A stretch of 64,000 nt of DNA from CAKRJP01 sp963634745. GTDB lineage: Bacteria; Bacillota; Clostridia; Lachnospirales; Lachnospiraceae. Location: contig CAVHCX010000002.1 of the NCBI GenBank assembly GCA_963634745.1, positions 93,517-157,516 of the forward strand, given 5' to 3'. How positions within the stretch are numbered: position 1 is the stretch's first letter; every line of letters begins with the position of its first letter. Shown here one piece after another: positions 42,645 through 49,896 of this stretch. Made by a program: the position numbers and the translations under genes. The notes beneath the pieces were generated by a model that did not search any database, had not been told where the DNA came from, and saw nothing but the letters and a program-made list of their open reading frames with translations.

Positions 42645-43809
42645 ATAATCTTTCTAATACTAGGGCTGCAAATTCTTTGCAAGTTGCCCCTCCCGGCTGG
42701 CCGGTCATTAAAGCTCCGATCTTTTCATCGGCAAATGCCAAGGCCTTCTCTAATTTGGCAGCTTCCTCCACATATCCGATATGGGACAAAAGCATAGCCG
42801 CAGACTTCATCAAGCTGGCAGGATTTGCCAGGTCCTGAATCCCTTCTTCTACCATTCTCGGTGCACTTCCGTGGATGGCTTCAAACAAGGCATAGTTACT
42901 TCCAATGTTGGCGCTTCCCGCAGTGCCAACACCTCCCTGGATCTGAGCCGCCTCATCGGTAAGAATATCTCCGTATAGATTTGGGAGAAGGAAAACCTGG
43001 AACTGGCTGCGGATATCGGTATTTACCAGGTTGGCCGCCATAATATCAATAAACCAGGTATCCGTCTCAATCTCCGGATACTCTTCTCCGATGGCCTTAC
43101 AAATTCGAAGGAATTCTCCATCGGTCTTCTTTAAAATGTTCGCTTTGGTAACAATAGAAACTCTTTTCTTTCCATTCGCCTTAGCAAATTCATAAGCAGC
43201 TCGGGCAATTCGGTAGGTTCCTTCTTTTGTAGTCACCTTAAAGTCTACATTTAATTCATCGCCAATCTTGATACCACGGCTACCCAAGGCATACTCACCT
43301 TCCGTATTCTCTCTAAAGAAGGTCCAGTCAATTCCTTCCTCCGGAATGGATACCGGACGTACATTGGCATACAAATCAAAGTTTTTTCTAAGAAATACAT
43401 TGGCACTTTCCAGATTCTTAGTATTCATAGAAACACTGGGAGTTGTGGTAGGTCCCTTTAGGAGGACGTCACACGCCTGCATGTCTTTTAATACATCATC
43501 CGGCACGGTCTGCCCCTTCTCCAAACGATTTTCTAAGGTAAATCCCTCAATCTTCTTAAGTTCCACGTCTCCCTTATCGATAGGATCCGCCAAAAGCTTC
43601 TTAAGGACAGCCTCAGTCTCCTTCATGATCACCGGGCCGATGCCATCTCCATCCGCAAGACCAATCACCGTCTTCTTGGACTTATTCTTATGATTCTCAG
43701 ACTCCAAGGCAGCCTCATGCATCTTTTCATTTCTCAAATACTGCTCTCTTAACAAGCCCTCAAATTCTTCAACAGCCTTCTTAATATCCTTCTCAATTTC
43801 GTAATTCAT
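42643..43809 (-). CDS. Isocitrate/isopropylmalate dehydrogenase family protein
   Basis: This 388-aa NAD(P)-dependent beta-decarboxylating dehydrogenase has its core starting at about residue 46 (GLADGDGIGPVIM). Substrate-loop features resemble isocitrate dehydrogenase (ESANVFLRKNFDLYANVRPV near 133, RENTEGEYALG near 168). Metal ligands lie around DIMAANLV and YGDILTDEAAQIQG. An extra charged N-terminal helix of about 45 residues precedes the usual start. LeuB is the alternative, since leuCD in this window lack a neighbouring leuB, but the substrate loop favours isocitrate. Confidence 0.85.
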   Translation of the reverse strand: MNYEIEKDIKKAVEEFEGLLREQYLRNEKMHEAALESENHKNKSKKTVIGLADGDGIGPVIMKETEAVLKKLLADPIDKGDVELKKIEGFTLENRLEKGQTVPDDVLKDMQACDVLLKGPTTTPSVSMNTKNLESANVFLRKNFDLYANVRPVSIPEEGIDWTFFRENTEGEYALGSRGIKIGDELNVDFKVTTKEGTYRIARAAYEFAKANGKKRVSIVTKANILKKTDGEFLRICKAIGEEYPEIETDTWFIDIMAANLVNTDIRSQFQVFLLPNLYGDILTDEAAQIQGGVGTAGSANIGSNYALFEAIHGSAPRMVEEGIQDLANPASLMKSAAMLLSHIGYVEEAAKLEKALAFADEKIGALMTGQPGGATCKEFAALVLERL

Positions 43810-43867
43810 GATCTACTGTCCCTCTTTCTTATGTTTCTTATTGTTTTTGAGTTCCTTCTAGATTGTA

Positions 43868-43911
43868 TACATGTATGTTGGTATTCTAGTATCCATACAA
43901 GAATTTGTCAA
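43868..43911 (-). promoter_or_regulatory. Promoter and palindromes upstream of the dehydrogenase gene
   Basis: Minus-strand TTGACA (43906-43911) and TAGAAT (43883-43888) have 17-bp spacing. Palindrome ATACATGTAT (43868-43877) and near-palindrome GGTATTCTAGTATCC (around the -10) overlap the promoter and could be repressor sites. Confidence 0.65.
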
Positions 43912-43973
43912 TACTTTCTTGAAAACTCGCCTCAGTCTCCCTGTATTTTTTCATACAAGGAGACAACTTACCC

Positions 43974-44092
43974 CCTGCAGGCGTGGGATATGTTCCAAAA
44001 GACGATAGCAAGGCTTCCGTAAGGAGCTGCAAGCCGGCTGCAACGAGTAGGAAACGCAGCGTGTCTTTGGGGACATATCCCACGCCTGCAGG
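43974..44092. repeat. Short form of the hairpin repeat, copy D
   Basis: The terminal arms CCTGCAGGCGTGGGATATG (from 43974) and CATATCCCACGCCTGCAGG (to 44092) pair almost perfectly. The interior has the conserved GGCTTCCGTAAGGAGCTGCA and AGCCGGCTGCAACGAGTAGG segments. The roughly 95-nt multi-hairpin insert of copies A-C is missing, giving a simple cruciform of about 119 bp. Confidence 0.88.
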
Positions 44093-44117
44093 GCGCAACG
44101 TTGTCCTATATGAGAAA

Positions 44118-44158
44118 ACAAAAAAAGAGGGCCACCGTTTGATAGGCTAGCCCTCTTT
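44118..44158 (-). terminator. Terminator of the gtrA-family gene
   Basis: On the minus strand AAAGAGGGCTAGCC pairs with GGTGGCCCTCTTT and ends in a T-run, just downstream of the gtrA-family stop codon. Confidence 0.88.
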
Positions 44159-44167
44159 CATAAGATT

Positions 44168-44620
44168 CTATTTTTTCTCTAAAAAGATTTTTCTTGTCAC
44201 AAAATTGTATACCATAACAACCGCTGTAGCAAAAATCTTCCCTCCGGTGTAGATCAGATTATAGCCTACATTTTCCCGGAGGAAGCTGCTGTGACTGTAG
44301 ATAGGTCCTACCAGGATCCAGATGATCAGGCTGTTAATGATCATTCCTACCACGGACAGCAAGACGAATACTGTAAATTCCGTTTTTTTGTTGAGATCTT
44401 CTTTTCTCTCAAATACAAATTTGAAGCTTAAAATGTAGTTTACCACCACGGATACTACGAAGCCTACTACCGAGGCTACCAAGGAGGCAAACTCAAAATA
44501 AGAGGTTGAGAGGGCTGCCATCAGTAGGTTCAGCACAATCAAACCCGTGAGATAATCAATGACGAAGGAGATGACTCCTACGAATCCAAACTTAATAATT
44601 TGCTGCAATAATTTTTGCAT
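44168..44620 (-). CDS. GtrA-family membrane protein
   Basis: This is a 150-aa protein with four transmembrane helices. The GtrA pattern is clear: IIKFGFVGVISFVIDYLTGL at the start, VNYILSFKFVF near residue 65 and NFVTRKIF at the end. Family members are thought to help move lipid-linked sugars across the membrane. It lies 44 bp downstream of the ThrE-type small subunit gene on the same strand. Confidence 0.9.
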   Translation of the reverse strand: MQKLLQQIIKFGFVGVISFVIDYLTGLIVLNLLMAALSTSYFEFASLVASVVGFVVSVVVNYILSFKFVFERKEDLNKKTEFTVFVLLSVVGMIINSLIIWILVGPIYSHSSFLRENVGYNLIYTGGKIFATAVVMVYNFVTRKIFLEKK

Positions 44621-44664
44621 CTTTCTTTTCCCTTCTTTTTCTAACGATTACTACTAAACGATTC

Positions 44665-45120
44665 CTACCTAATGTGCAAACTTCTTCCCTGGTGGAGGCT
44701 GCCCCATACCAGTCGAAAGAGGACGGTGGTTACGGTCATTCCCGCTGCCATGCTGGTTGCAAAGAGGAGGGTATAGATTCCCTCTGCCGAGAATCCGCTG
44801 TAATTTCTTGCCATCAGGTTGCTCATGGTCCGATATAGGGCCGCCCCCGGGATTAAGGGTATAGTGGCGGATACCAGAAAGACCGTCACCGGAGATTTGA
44901 AAACTCTTGCCATGATCTCTCCATAAAAGGTGGTGACAATCGTAGCCAAAAATCCACAAAAATAGGGATTCTCATTAATAAGTCCGGCCCCCAAATAAAC
45001 TGCCCAGGAAAGGAGTCCCCCCAGGGCTGCATATATTAATTTTTTCCCTCTGATATTAAATAAAATGGCAAAGCCCAAAGACCCTATAAAGGCTGTTGTC
45101 AATTGTATTAAATCCTGCAT
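44665..45120 (-). CDS. ThrE-family exporter, small (ThrE_2/DUF3815-type) subunit
   Basis: This 151-aa protein with about five helices corresponds to the C-terminal part of single-chain threonine/serine exporter ThrE (PLIPGAALYRTM motif near residue 92). It lies 53 bp downstream of the larger subunit, and together they equal a full ThrE. Confidence 0.9.
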   Translation of the reverse strand: MQDLIQLTTAFIGSLGFAILFNIRGKKLIYAALGGLLSWAVYLGAGLINENPYFCGFLATIVTTFYGEIMARVFKSPVTVFLVSATIPLIPGAALYRTMSNLMARNYSGFSAEGIYTLLFATSMAAGMTVTTVLFRLVWGSLHQGRSLHIR

Positions 45121-45173
45121 CTTCCTACTCCTAGCTAGCTTCCTTTTCTGCCTTCTGCCCCAATGAACTTCCT

Positions 45174-45929
45174 TTATAATACAAATCCTACTACCGTAAA
45201 TCCCAGGGCAATGGCCAGGGCAAGTAGAATGGACTCCATAAAGCGAATGAGGCCTGTAATAATATCCCCGGAAAACATATCCCGCAGGGAATTGGTCAGA
45301 GGAATTCCCGGGATCAGAAGCATGATATTTCCGATACTGATTAGGTCCACGTGACTTCCAAGACCAAAAAGCACAAAAAACCTTGCCAGGAAGCCTCCGA
45401 AAATTGAGACAAGGAGGGCTGTGATCAGAGAATTTACCGAGCCCTTGCCCACAAGGGTCTGCATAAATTTTAGGAGGATTCCAATAATAGCCGAGGCTAT
45501 GGCATCTCCTATATTTCCCCCAAAGAAGACGGAAAAAGCGCCGGATATCAAGGCATATACAAAAAGCTGCATAGCAAAGGAATACTTAGGCGCCTGATCA
45601 ATCTGATCCAGTTTCTTACGGATAATGGGATAAGGCACTTTTTCCCGGCAGATCTCTCTGGATAATTGGTTGAGCCGGTCTAAGCGGTCTAGGTCGTTAA
45701 CCATTCCTGTCACCCTCCTAGTCTGGGTGCATACACCAAACTCTTCCCCATACATGGTCGTAATAATGCTGGAGGTAATGGAAAATACATCCACCCGGCT
45801 GGCACCGTAGGCTAGGCAGATCCGCTTAATCGTATCCTCCACCCGTCCGGCCTCTCCGCCGCTTCGAAGAATCTGCTCTCCTACCGTCATGGCACAATAT
45901 AAAATTTCTTCTGCTTCTGTTTTATTCAT
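45174..45929 (-). CDS. ThrE-family exporter, large (DUF1212-type) subunit
   Basis: This 251-aa protein has an N-terminal cytosolic domain (about 1-115, with ILRSGGEAGRVEDTIKRI) and about five C-terminal helices (about 115-250) including LLIPGIPLTNSLRDMFSGD. In the ThrE family this part is the larger half of the threonine/serine exporter. It is divergent from the HTH-ugd fusion gene across 302 bp. Confidence 0.92.
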   Translation of the reverse strand: MNKTEAEEILYCAMTVGEQILRSGGEAGRVEDTIKRICLAYGASRVDVFSITSSIITTMYGEEFGVCTQTRRVTGMVNDLDRLDRLNQLSREICREKVPYPIIRKKLDQIDQAPKYSFAMQLFVYALISGAFSVFFGGNIGDAIASAIIGILLKFMQTLVGKGSVNSLITALLVSIFGGFLARFFVLFGLGSHVDLISIGNIMLLIPGIPLTNSLRDMFSGDIITGLIRFMESILLALAIALGFTVVGFVL

Positions 45930-46037
45930 AATAATAAGAAATCCCGTAATTCTAAATTCAAGTCCTCTAGTATCTTACCCTAGTTTCAGGCCCCCGTAAA
46001 GTTTTATCTCAAGGCAGTCCTGTATTTTCTTTGATTT

Positions 46038-46052
46038 GTTATTATAAATAAC
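46038..46052. promoter_or_regulatory. Candidate operator O1 (GTTATTATAAATAAC)
   Basis: This near-palindromic 15-mer shares GTT.TT.TAAATAAC with a second site (46198-46212) that sits just before the start of the HTH-ugd gene. Confidence 0.45.
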
Positions 46053-46131
46053 TTTTATCAAGAAGATTTCTTGTTTTTTGTCTTTACATACTATTCCCCA
46101 TAAAAAATCTCGTTAATCTTCTCCCTATTCC

Positions 46132-46160
46132 TTGCCTTTCCCTTGCAAAAATGCTATGAT
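46132..46160 (+). promoter_or_regulatory. Promoter of the HTH-ugd fusion gene
   Basis: TTGCCT (46132-46137) and TATGAT (46155-46160) have 17-bp spacing, with transcription expected near 46167. Confidence 0.65.
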
Positions 46161-46197
46161 ACACCTGTTTTTTATAAAAGAAGAAGTTTTATTTTTT

Positions 46198-46212
46198 GTT
46201 GTTTTAAATAAC
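46198..46212. promoter_or_regulatory. Candidate operator O2 (GTTGTTTTAAATAAC)
   Basis: It lies between the promoter and the ribosome site (AGGAGG at 46221-46226), so a protein bound here could block transcription or leave translation untouched. It shares most bases with O1. Confidence 0.45.
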
Positions 46213-46231
46213 ATTTTATGAGGAGGATTTT

Positions 46232-47713
46232 ATGAAAAAGCTTTCTAGATCTCTTTTGGCAGACCTGGTAATCTCCAAAAGAAAGGAAAAAAATCTCACC
46301 CAGCGCGAGCTTTCCGAAAAGACAGGCATTAACCGGGCCCTGCTTAGCCGTATTGAAAAGCAGGATTATTTGCCCTTGATTCCACAGCTGGAGGCCCTGG
46401 GCGATGTGCTGGGCTTTGAGCTTGAGGATGTATTTACAGAAGAGGGGAAAAATTCCTTGCCCAGCCCCTCTCCTTTAAAGATTGCAGTAGCCGGCACCGG
46501 CTATGTAGGCCTTTCTATTGCCTGCTTGTTGGCCCAGCACAATCAGGTTACTGCTGTTGACATCATTCCCGAGAAAGTGGACCTAATCAACAATAAAAAG
46601 TCCCCCATCCAGGATGATTATATCGAAAAGTACTTGGCCGAAAAAGATTTAAACCTGAGAGCCACCCTAGACGGAGAAGCCGCCTACAAGGACGCGGACT
46701 ATGTCATTATTGCGGCACCTACCAATTACGACAGCCAAAGAAATTATTTTGATACTTCTGCCGTGGAAGCAGTCATCGAGTTGGTCCTAAAGGTAAATCC
46801 CCAAGCCATTATGGTAATTAAGTCTACCATACCTGTTGGATATACCGAGTCTGTAAGGAAGAAATACCATACCGGAAATATTATTTTCAGCCCGGAATTT
46901 TTAAGGGAATCCAAGGCCCTCTATGACAATCTTTACCCCAGCCGCATTATTGTTTCCACTGATCAGAATGACGAGAAACTAAAAAAGGCATCCAAGAATT
47001 TCGCAGCTCTTTTGCAGGAGGGCGCCATAAAAGAGAATATCGACACCCTCTTTATGGGATTTACCGAGGCCGAGGCCGTAAAATTATTTGCCAATACCTA
47101 CCTGGCTCTTCGGGTTTCTTATTTTAACGAGTTAGATACCTATGCAGAAATGAAGGGCTTAAATACCCAGGATATTATTAACGGGGTATGTTTAGACCCC
47201 AGGATCGGAAGTCATTATAACAATCCTAGCTTTGGCTACGGCGGCTACTGTCTGCCCAAGGATACCAAACAGCTTTTGGCAAATTATAATGATGTCCCTC
47301 AGAATATGATGACAGCCATTGTAGAGAGCAATCGGACAAGAAAAGATTTTATTGCTGACCGGGTCTTAAATATGGCCGGTTACTACAGCTATGACGAGGA
47401 CAATACCTATGATTCCAGCAAGGAAAAACAGGTCACGGTAGGTGTCTACCGCCTGACAATGAAATCCAATTCCGACAATTTCCGCCAGTCCTCCATTCAG
47501 GGCGTTATGAAACGGATCAAGGCAAAGGGGGCCAAGGTTGTGATCTATGAGCCAACCTTAAAGGACGGGGATACCTTCTTCGGTTCCCAGATTGTCAATA
47601 ATTTAAACGATTTCAAGAAGCAGTCCGATGCAATCATTGCGAACCGATACGATACATGCCTAGACGATGTGGCAGACAAGGTATATACCAGGGATATTTT
47701 CAAAAGAGACTAA
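46232..47713 (+). CDS. UDP-glucose/nucleotide-sugar 6-dehydrogenase with N-terminal XRE HTH
   Basis: This 493-aa protein has an XRE-type helix-turn-helix (residues about 9-66: KNLTQRELSEKTGINRALLS, then IPQLEALGDVLG). The Rossmann NAD-binding motif follows (VAGTGYVGLS, residues 86-95), with the catalytic Cys340 in GYGGYCLPKDT and a C-terminal UDP-binding domain. UDP-glucose dehydrogenases make UDP-glucuronate for cell-surface polymers. The catalytic parts look intact, so it could be both enzyme and DNA-binding protein. It stands alone in the plus direction with repeated palindromes upstream that may be its own operators. UDP-ManNAc or GDP-mannose is another possible substrate. Confidence 0.88.
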   Translation: MKKLSRSLLADLVISKRKEKNLTQRELSEKTGINRALLSRIEKQDYLPLIPQLEALGDVLGFELEDVFTEEGKNSLPSPSPLKIAVAGTGYVGLSIACLLAQHNQVTAVDIIPEKVDLINNKKSPIQDDYIEKYLAEKDLNLRATLDGEAAYKDADYVIIAAPTNYDSQRNYFDTSAVEAVIELVLKVNPQAIMVIKSTIPVGYTESVRKKYHTGNIIFSPEFLRESKALYDNLYPSRIIVSTDQNDEKLKKASKNFAALLQEGAIKENIDTLFMGFTEAEAVKLFANTYLALRVSYFNELDTYAEMKGLNTQDIINGVCLDPRIGSHYNNPSFGYGGYCLPKDTKQLLANYNDVPQNMMTAIVESNRTRKDFIADRVLNMAGYYSYDEDNTYDSSKEKQVTVGVYRLTMKSNSDNFRQSSIQGVMKRIKAKGAKVVIYEPTLKDGDTFFGSQIVNNLNDFKKQSDAIIANRYDTCLDDVADKVYTRDIFKRD

Positions 47714-47750
47714 AAAAAGGAGCCGGGCTTTAAAGCCCGGCTCCTTTTTA
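47712..47750. terminator. Bidirectional terminator between HTH-ugd and paralogue P1
   Basis: AAAAAAAGGAGCCGGGCTT pairs with AAGCCCGGCTCCTTTTT, serving both convergent genes. Confidence 0.93.
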
Positions 47751-47776
47751 GGAGACACTTACACGCACTATTTCTC

Positions 47777-49807
47777 TTATTGTTGAGCATTTTGTTGAGC
47801 ATTTTGTTGAGCATTTTGTTGAGCATTTTGTTGAGCAATTCTGCGAAGCTCCTCATTAATACCTCTCAAGCCCCCAGAAAGGTTCATTTGGGCCAACTCA
47901 AGAAAATCTTCTTCACCTAATGGCAAAAACTCTCTTCGATTATAATTAAATCCATAGGTTTTTGTAATCGCCTGAAGTGCATAAGACAGCTGAGTTCCAA
48001 GTTCACCGTCTATTTCGTTAATCCTGATTATGTAATCCTCTCCCTTTCTTTCATTAAACATACATTCCACATCCGGTCTGATATCTCTTATATTTGCTCT
48101 CATAGAATCTTTCAACATTCTTTCAGACAATTCCATAAAATGCGCTTCTAAATATTCCACGGTTCCTAATTCTTTAATCTTAGGTAGCATAGGTACTTCT
48201 TCAATATATTTTTCCGCCAATTCATAGAACTCTTCTTTACTTCCATTATACATGGCATCCATAAGTTCAAAGTCCTTTTCGAAGTTTCGTTGATCTGCTT
48301 CACTGGCAAATTCTCCCTGTGCATTTAAACGAACAGCATTTAGGGCTCTTGCGATACGATCTTTATCCTTACCCAATGTTTTACCATAAATAGTCTCTCC
48401 ATATGCCCCTACTATATACTCTAAGCGAAGGGCTTCCATCCTGCGTATGGCCATATCATCGTAATAGTTCCGACAAAACTCTCTTCCCTCATATGTCGGT
48501 CCTACGGAATTCGACACCCCTGCAACTTGCGACATTTTTTCCCTCAAAGTACGGATTTTTTTCTGGTTTCCCTTCTCGCAGGCTTTTATATAATCAGCTA
48601 GGTTCGCAAAGATATCCATCGCCGGCCTGGAAACCTCTTCATAATAGGTGAATACATTATCTTCAAAAATCTCTCGCTCGGTTTTAACCGCTCCCGCCGG
48701 TCTCCGTCTTTGATTTTTAAGCCAATTTTCTTTAAATATCTTGGCAAGAGAAATTTGTCTTGCATATTCCTTCATTTCCTCCAGATTTTCCAGAATATAT
48801 TCAGGTTCTAACATGCTCTCTGTGATCATCAGTTGAGAAGGAGCTTTTAAGCAATCAAACTGTCTTTCGCTCTCAAAGGCCTCCTGCATTTTTTGTCTGG
48901 CAGCTTCCAACTTTTCAGATCTGATCATATCATTGGCAACCGATCTCTTATTCTGGACCTGATTAGCCTCCGTCATTCTTGCTCTATCCTTATATTTCGT
49001 CTGATGTTCTATGAAAGCTAATCTAAGGGCCAAATCCTTCATTCTCCGAAGGCGGGCTCTACCCTTTGGTCTAAATTTACTCTCTGCTTTTGTTCCATCA
49101 TGAGTTTTTTTTCTGATATATTCTGCTATGTGATGCTGGAGCATTTCAAAGTTTTCCGGGGTCTTGGCTCTACGATAGTTTTCAATTGCAGTTAGTACAT
49201 CTTTGTACTCCGGGGAATCCGTTAAACGGTTTGCGTCCTCTACAATCTCTTCCATATCCTTATCCATGGCATCATTATTCTCTGCATAAACCTTCCAATT
49301 TCCCAGATGAACATCCTCGTCTTTAATTTGCTCTTTGGCTCTTTTTGCCTCTCTAATCAAAGCATTCAGCTGCCTCAGTTCCCCTTCTCCTAAGGGTAGA
49401 TTTTCTCCACCTAAATCTGTTTGAGCAATGCGAACCTTGGCAACACGGACCGCCTGCGCCATCTTCTTTACCAACATATTACGCGCATTATATCTTGTTA
49501 TAAAGTTTTTATTTTCCTCACTTTCATCCTTATACTGCTTAATCTTAGTCTTTTCTTTAGATCCAAGAATAGAAAAAATATTATCTAATTCTGCCAATAC
49601 ATCTTTTATTTGAGCTGCGTTAAGCGCTTCCTCTTGAACCTCCAATCGTACTGGTTGCACCCGCACCGGCACCTCCTGGGGATTTATAATATTATCTCTT
49701 CGCTCTTCTCTCTCTTGCATCTCCCGGTTTTGCATCGAAACATTGTTCATTCTCTCATCCACATGTTCCTGATGCAGTTCCATTGGATTAGTATTTTCAT
49801 CTCCCAT
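47777..49807 (-). CDS. Unknown helical protein family, paralogue P1
   Basis: This 676-aa protein of unrecognised family shares its whole architecture with the three genes upstream. It has a disordered Glu/Gln-rich N-terminus (about 1-65), a charged helical section (KEKTKIKQYKDESEENKNF), an Arg-rich block (KGRARLRRMKDLALRL), LEPEYILENLEEMKEYARQ, YIVGAYGETIYG, FASEADQRNFEKDFELMDA and RKGEDYIIRI. It ends in five AQQ(N) repeats. No signal peptide or membrane helix is evident. Start 49807 follows AAGGAG; the longer frame from 49897 would run through the promoter. It has its own conserved promoter. Confidence 0.85.
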   Translation of the reverse strand: MGDENTNPMELHQEHVDERMNNVSMQNREMQEREERRDNIINPQEVPVRVQPVRLEVQEEALNAAQIKDVLAELDNIFSILGSKEKTKIKQYKDESEENKNFITRYNARNMLVKKMAQAVRVAKVRIAQTDLGGENLPLGEGELRQLNALIREAKRAKEQIKDEDVHLGNWKVYAENNDAMDKDMEEIVEDANRLTDSPEYKDVLTAIENYRRAKTPENFEMLQHHIAEYIRKKTHDGTKAESKFRPKGRARLRRMKDLALRLAFIEHQTKYKDRARMTEANQVQNKRSVANDMIRSEKLEAARQKMQEAFESERQFDCLKAPSQLMITESMLEPEYILENLEEMKEYARQISLAKIFKENWLKNQRRRPAGAVKTEREIFEDNVFTYYEEVSRPAMDIFANLADYIKACEKGNQKKIRTLREKMSQVAGVSNSVGPTYEGREFCRNYYDDMAIRRMEALRLEYIVGAYGETIYGKTLGKDKDRIARALNAVRLNAQGEFASEADQRNFEKDFELMDAMYNGSKEEFYELAEKYIEEVPMLPKIKELGTVEYLEAHFMELSERMLKDSMRANIRDIRPDVECMFNERKGEDYIIRINEIDGELGTQLSYALQAITKTYGFNYNRREFLPLGEEDFLELAQMNLSGGLRGINEELRRIAQQNAQQNAQQNAQQNAQQ
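47780..47837. repeat. 12-bp tandem repeat at the 3' end of P1
   Basis: Unit TTTGTTGAGCAT is repeated about five times and encodes NAQQ in frame at the C-terminus. Copy-number change would keep the frame and alter tail length only. Confidence 0.9.
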
Positions 49808-49846
49808 ATTTTTTCTCCTTATGGCTATTTTTTCACTTTCTGTTAT

Positions 49847-49875
49847 ATTATACGTGATACCAAGACACAGGGCTA
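49847..49875 (-). promoter_or_regulatory. Conserved paralogue-family promoter, P1
   Basis: Minus-strand TAGCCC (49870-49875), 17 bp, then TATAAT (49847-49852), with CG immediately before TATAAT and ATAACAGAAAGTGAAA after it. The same layout precedes all four paralogues. Confidence 0.7.
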
Positions 49876-49896
49876 TAAAAAAGACAACTTTACACA

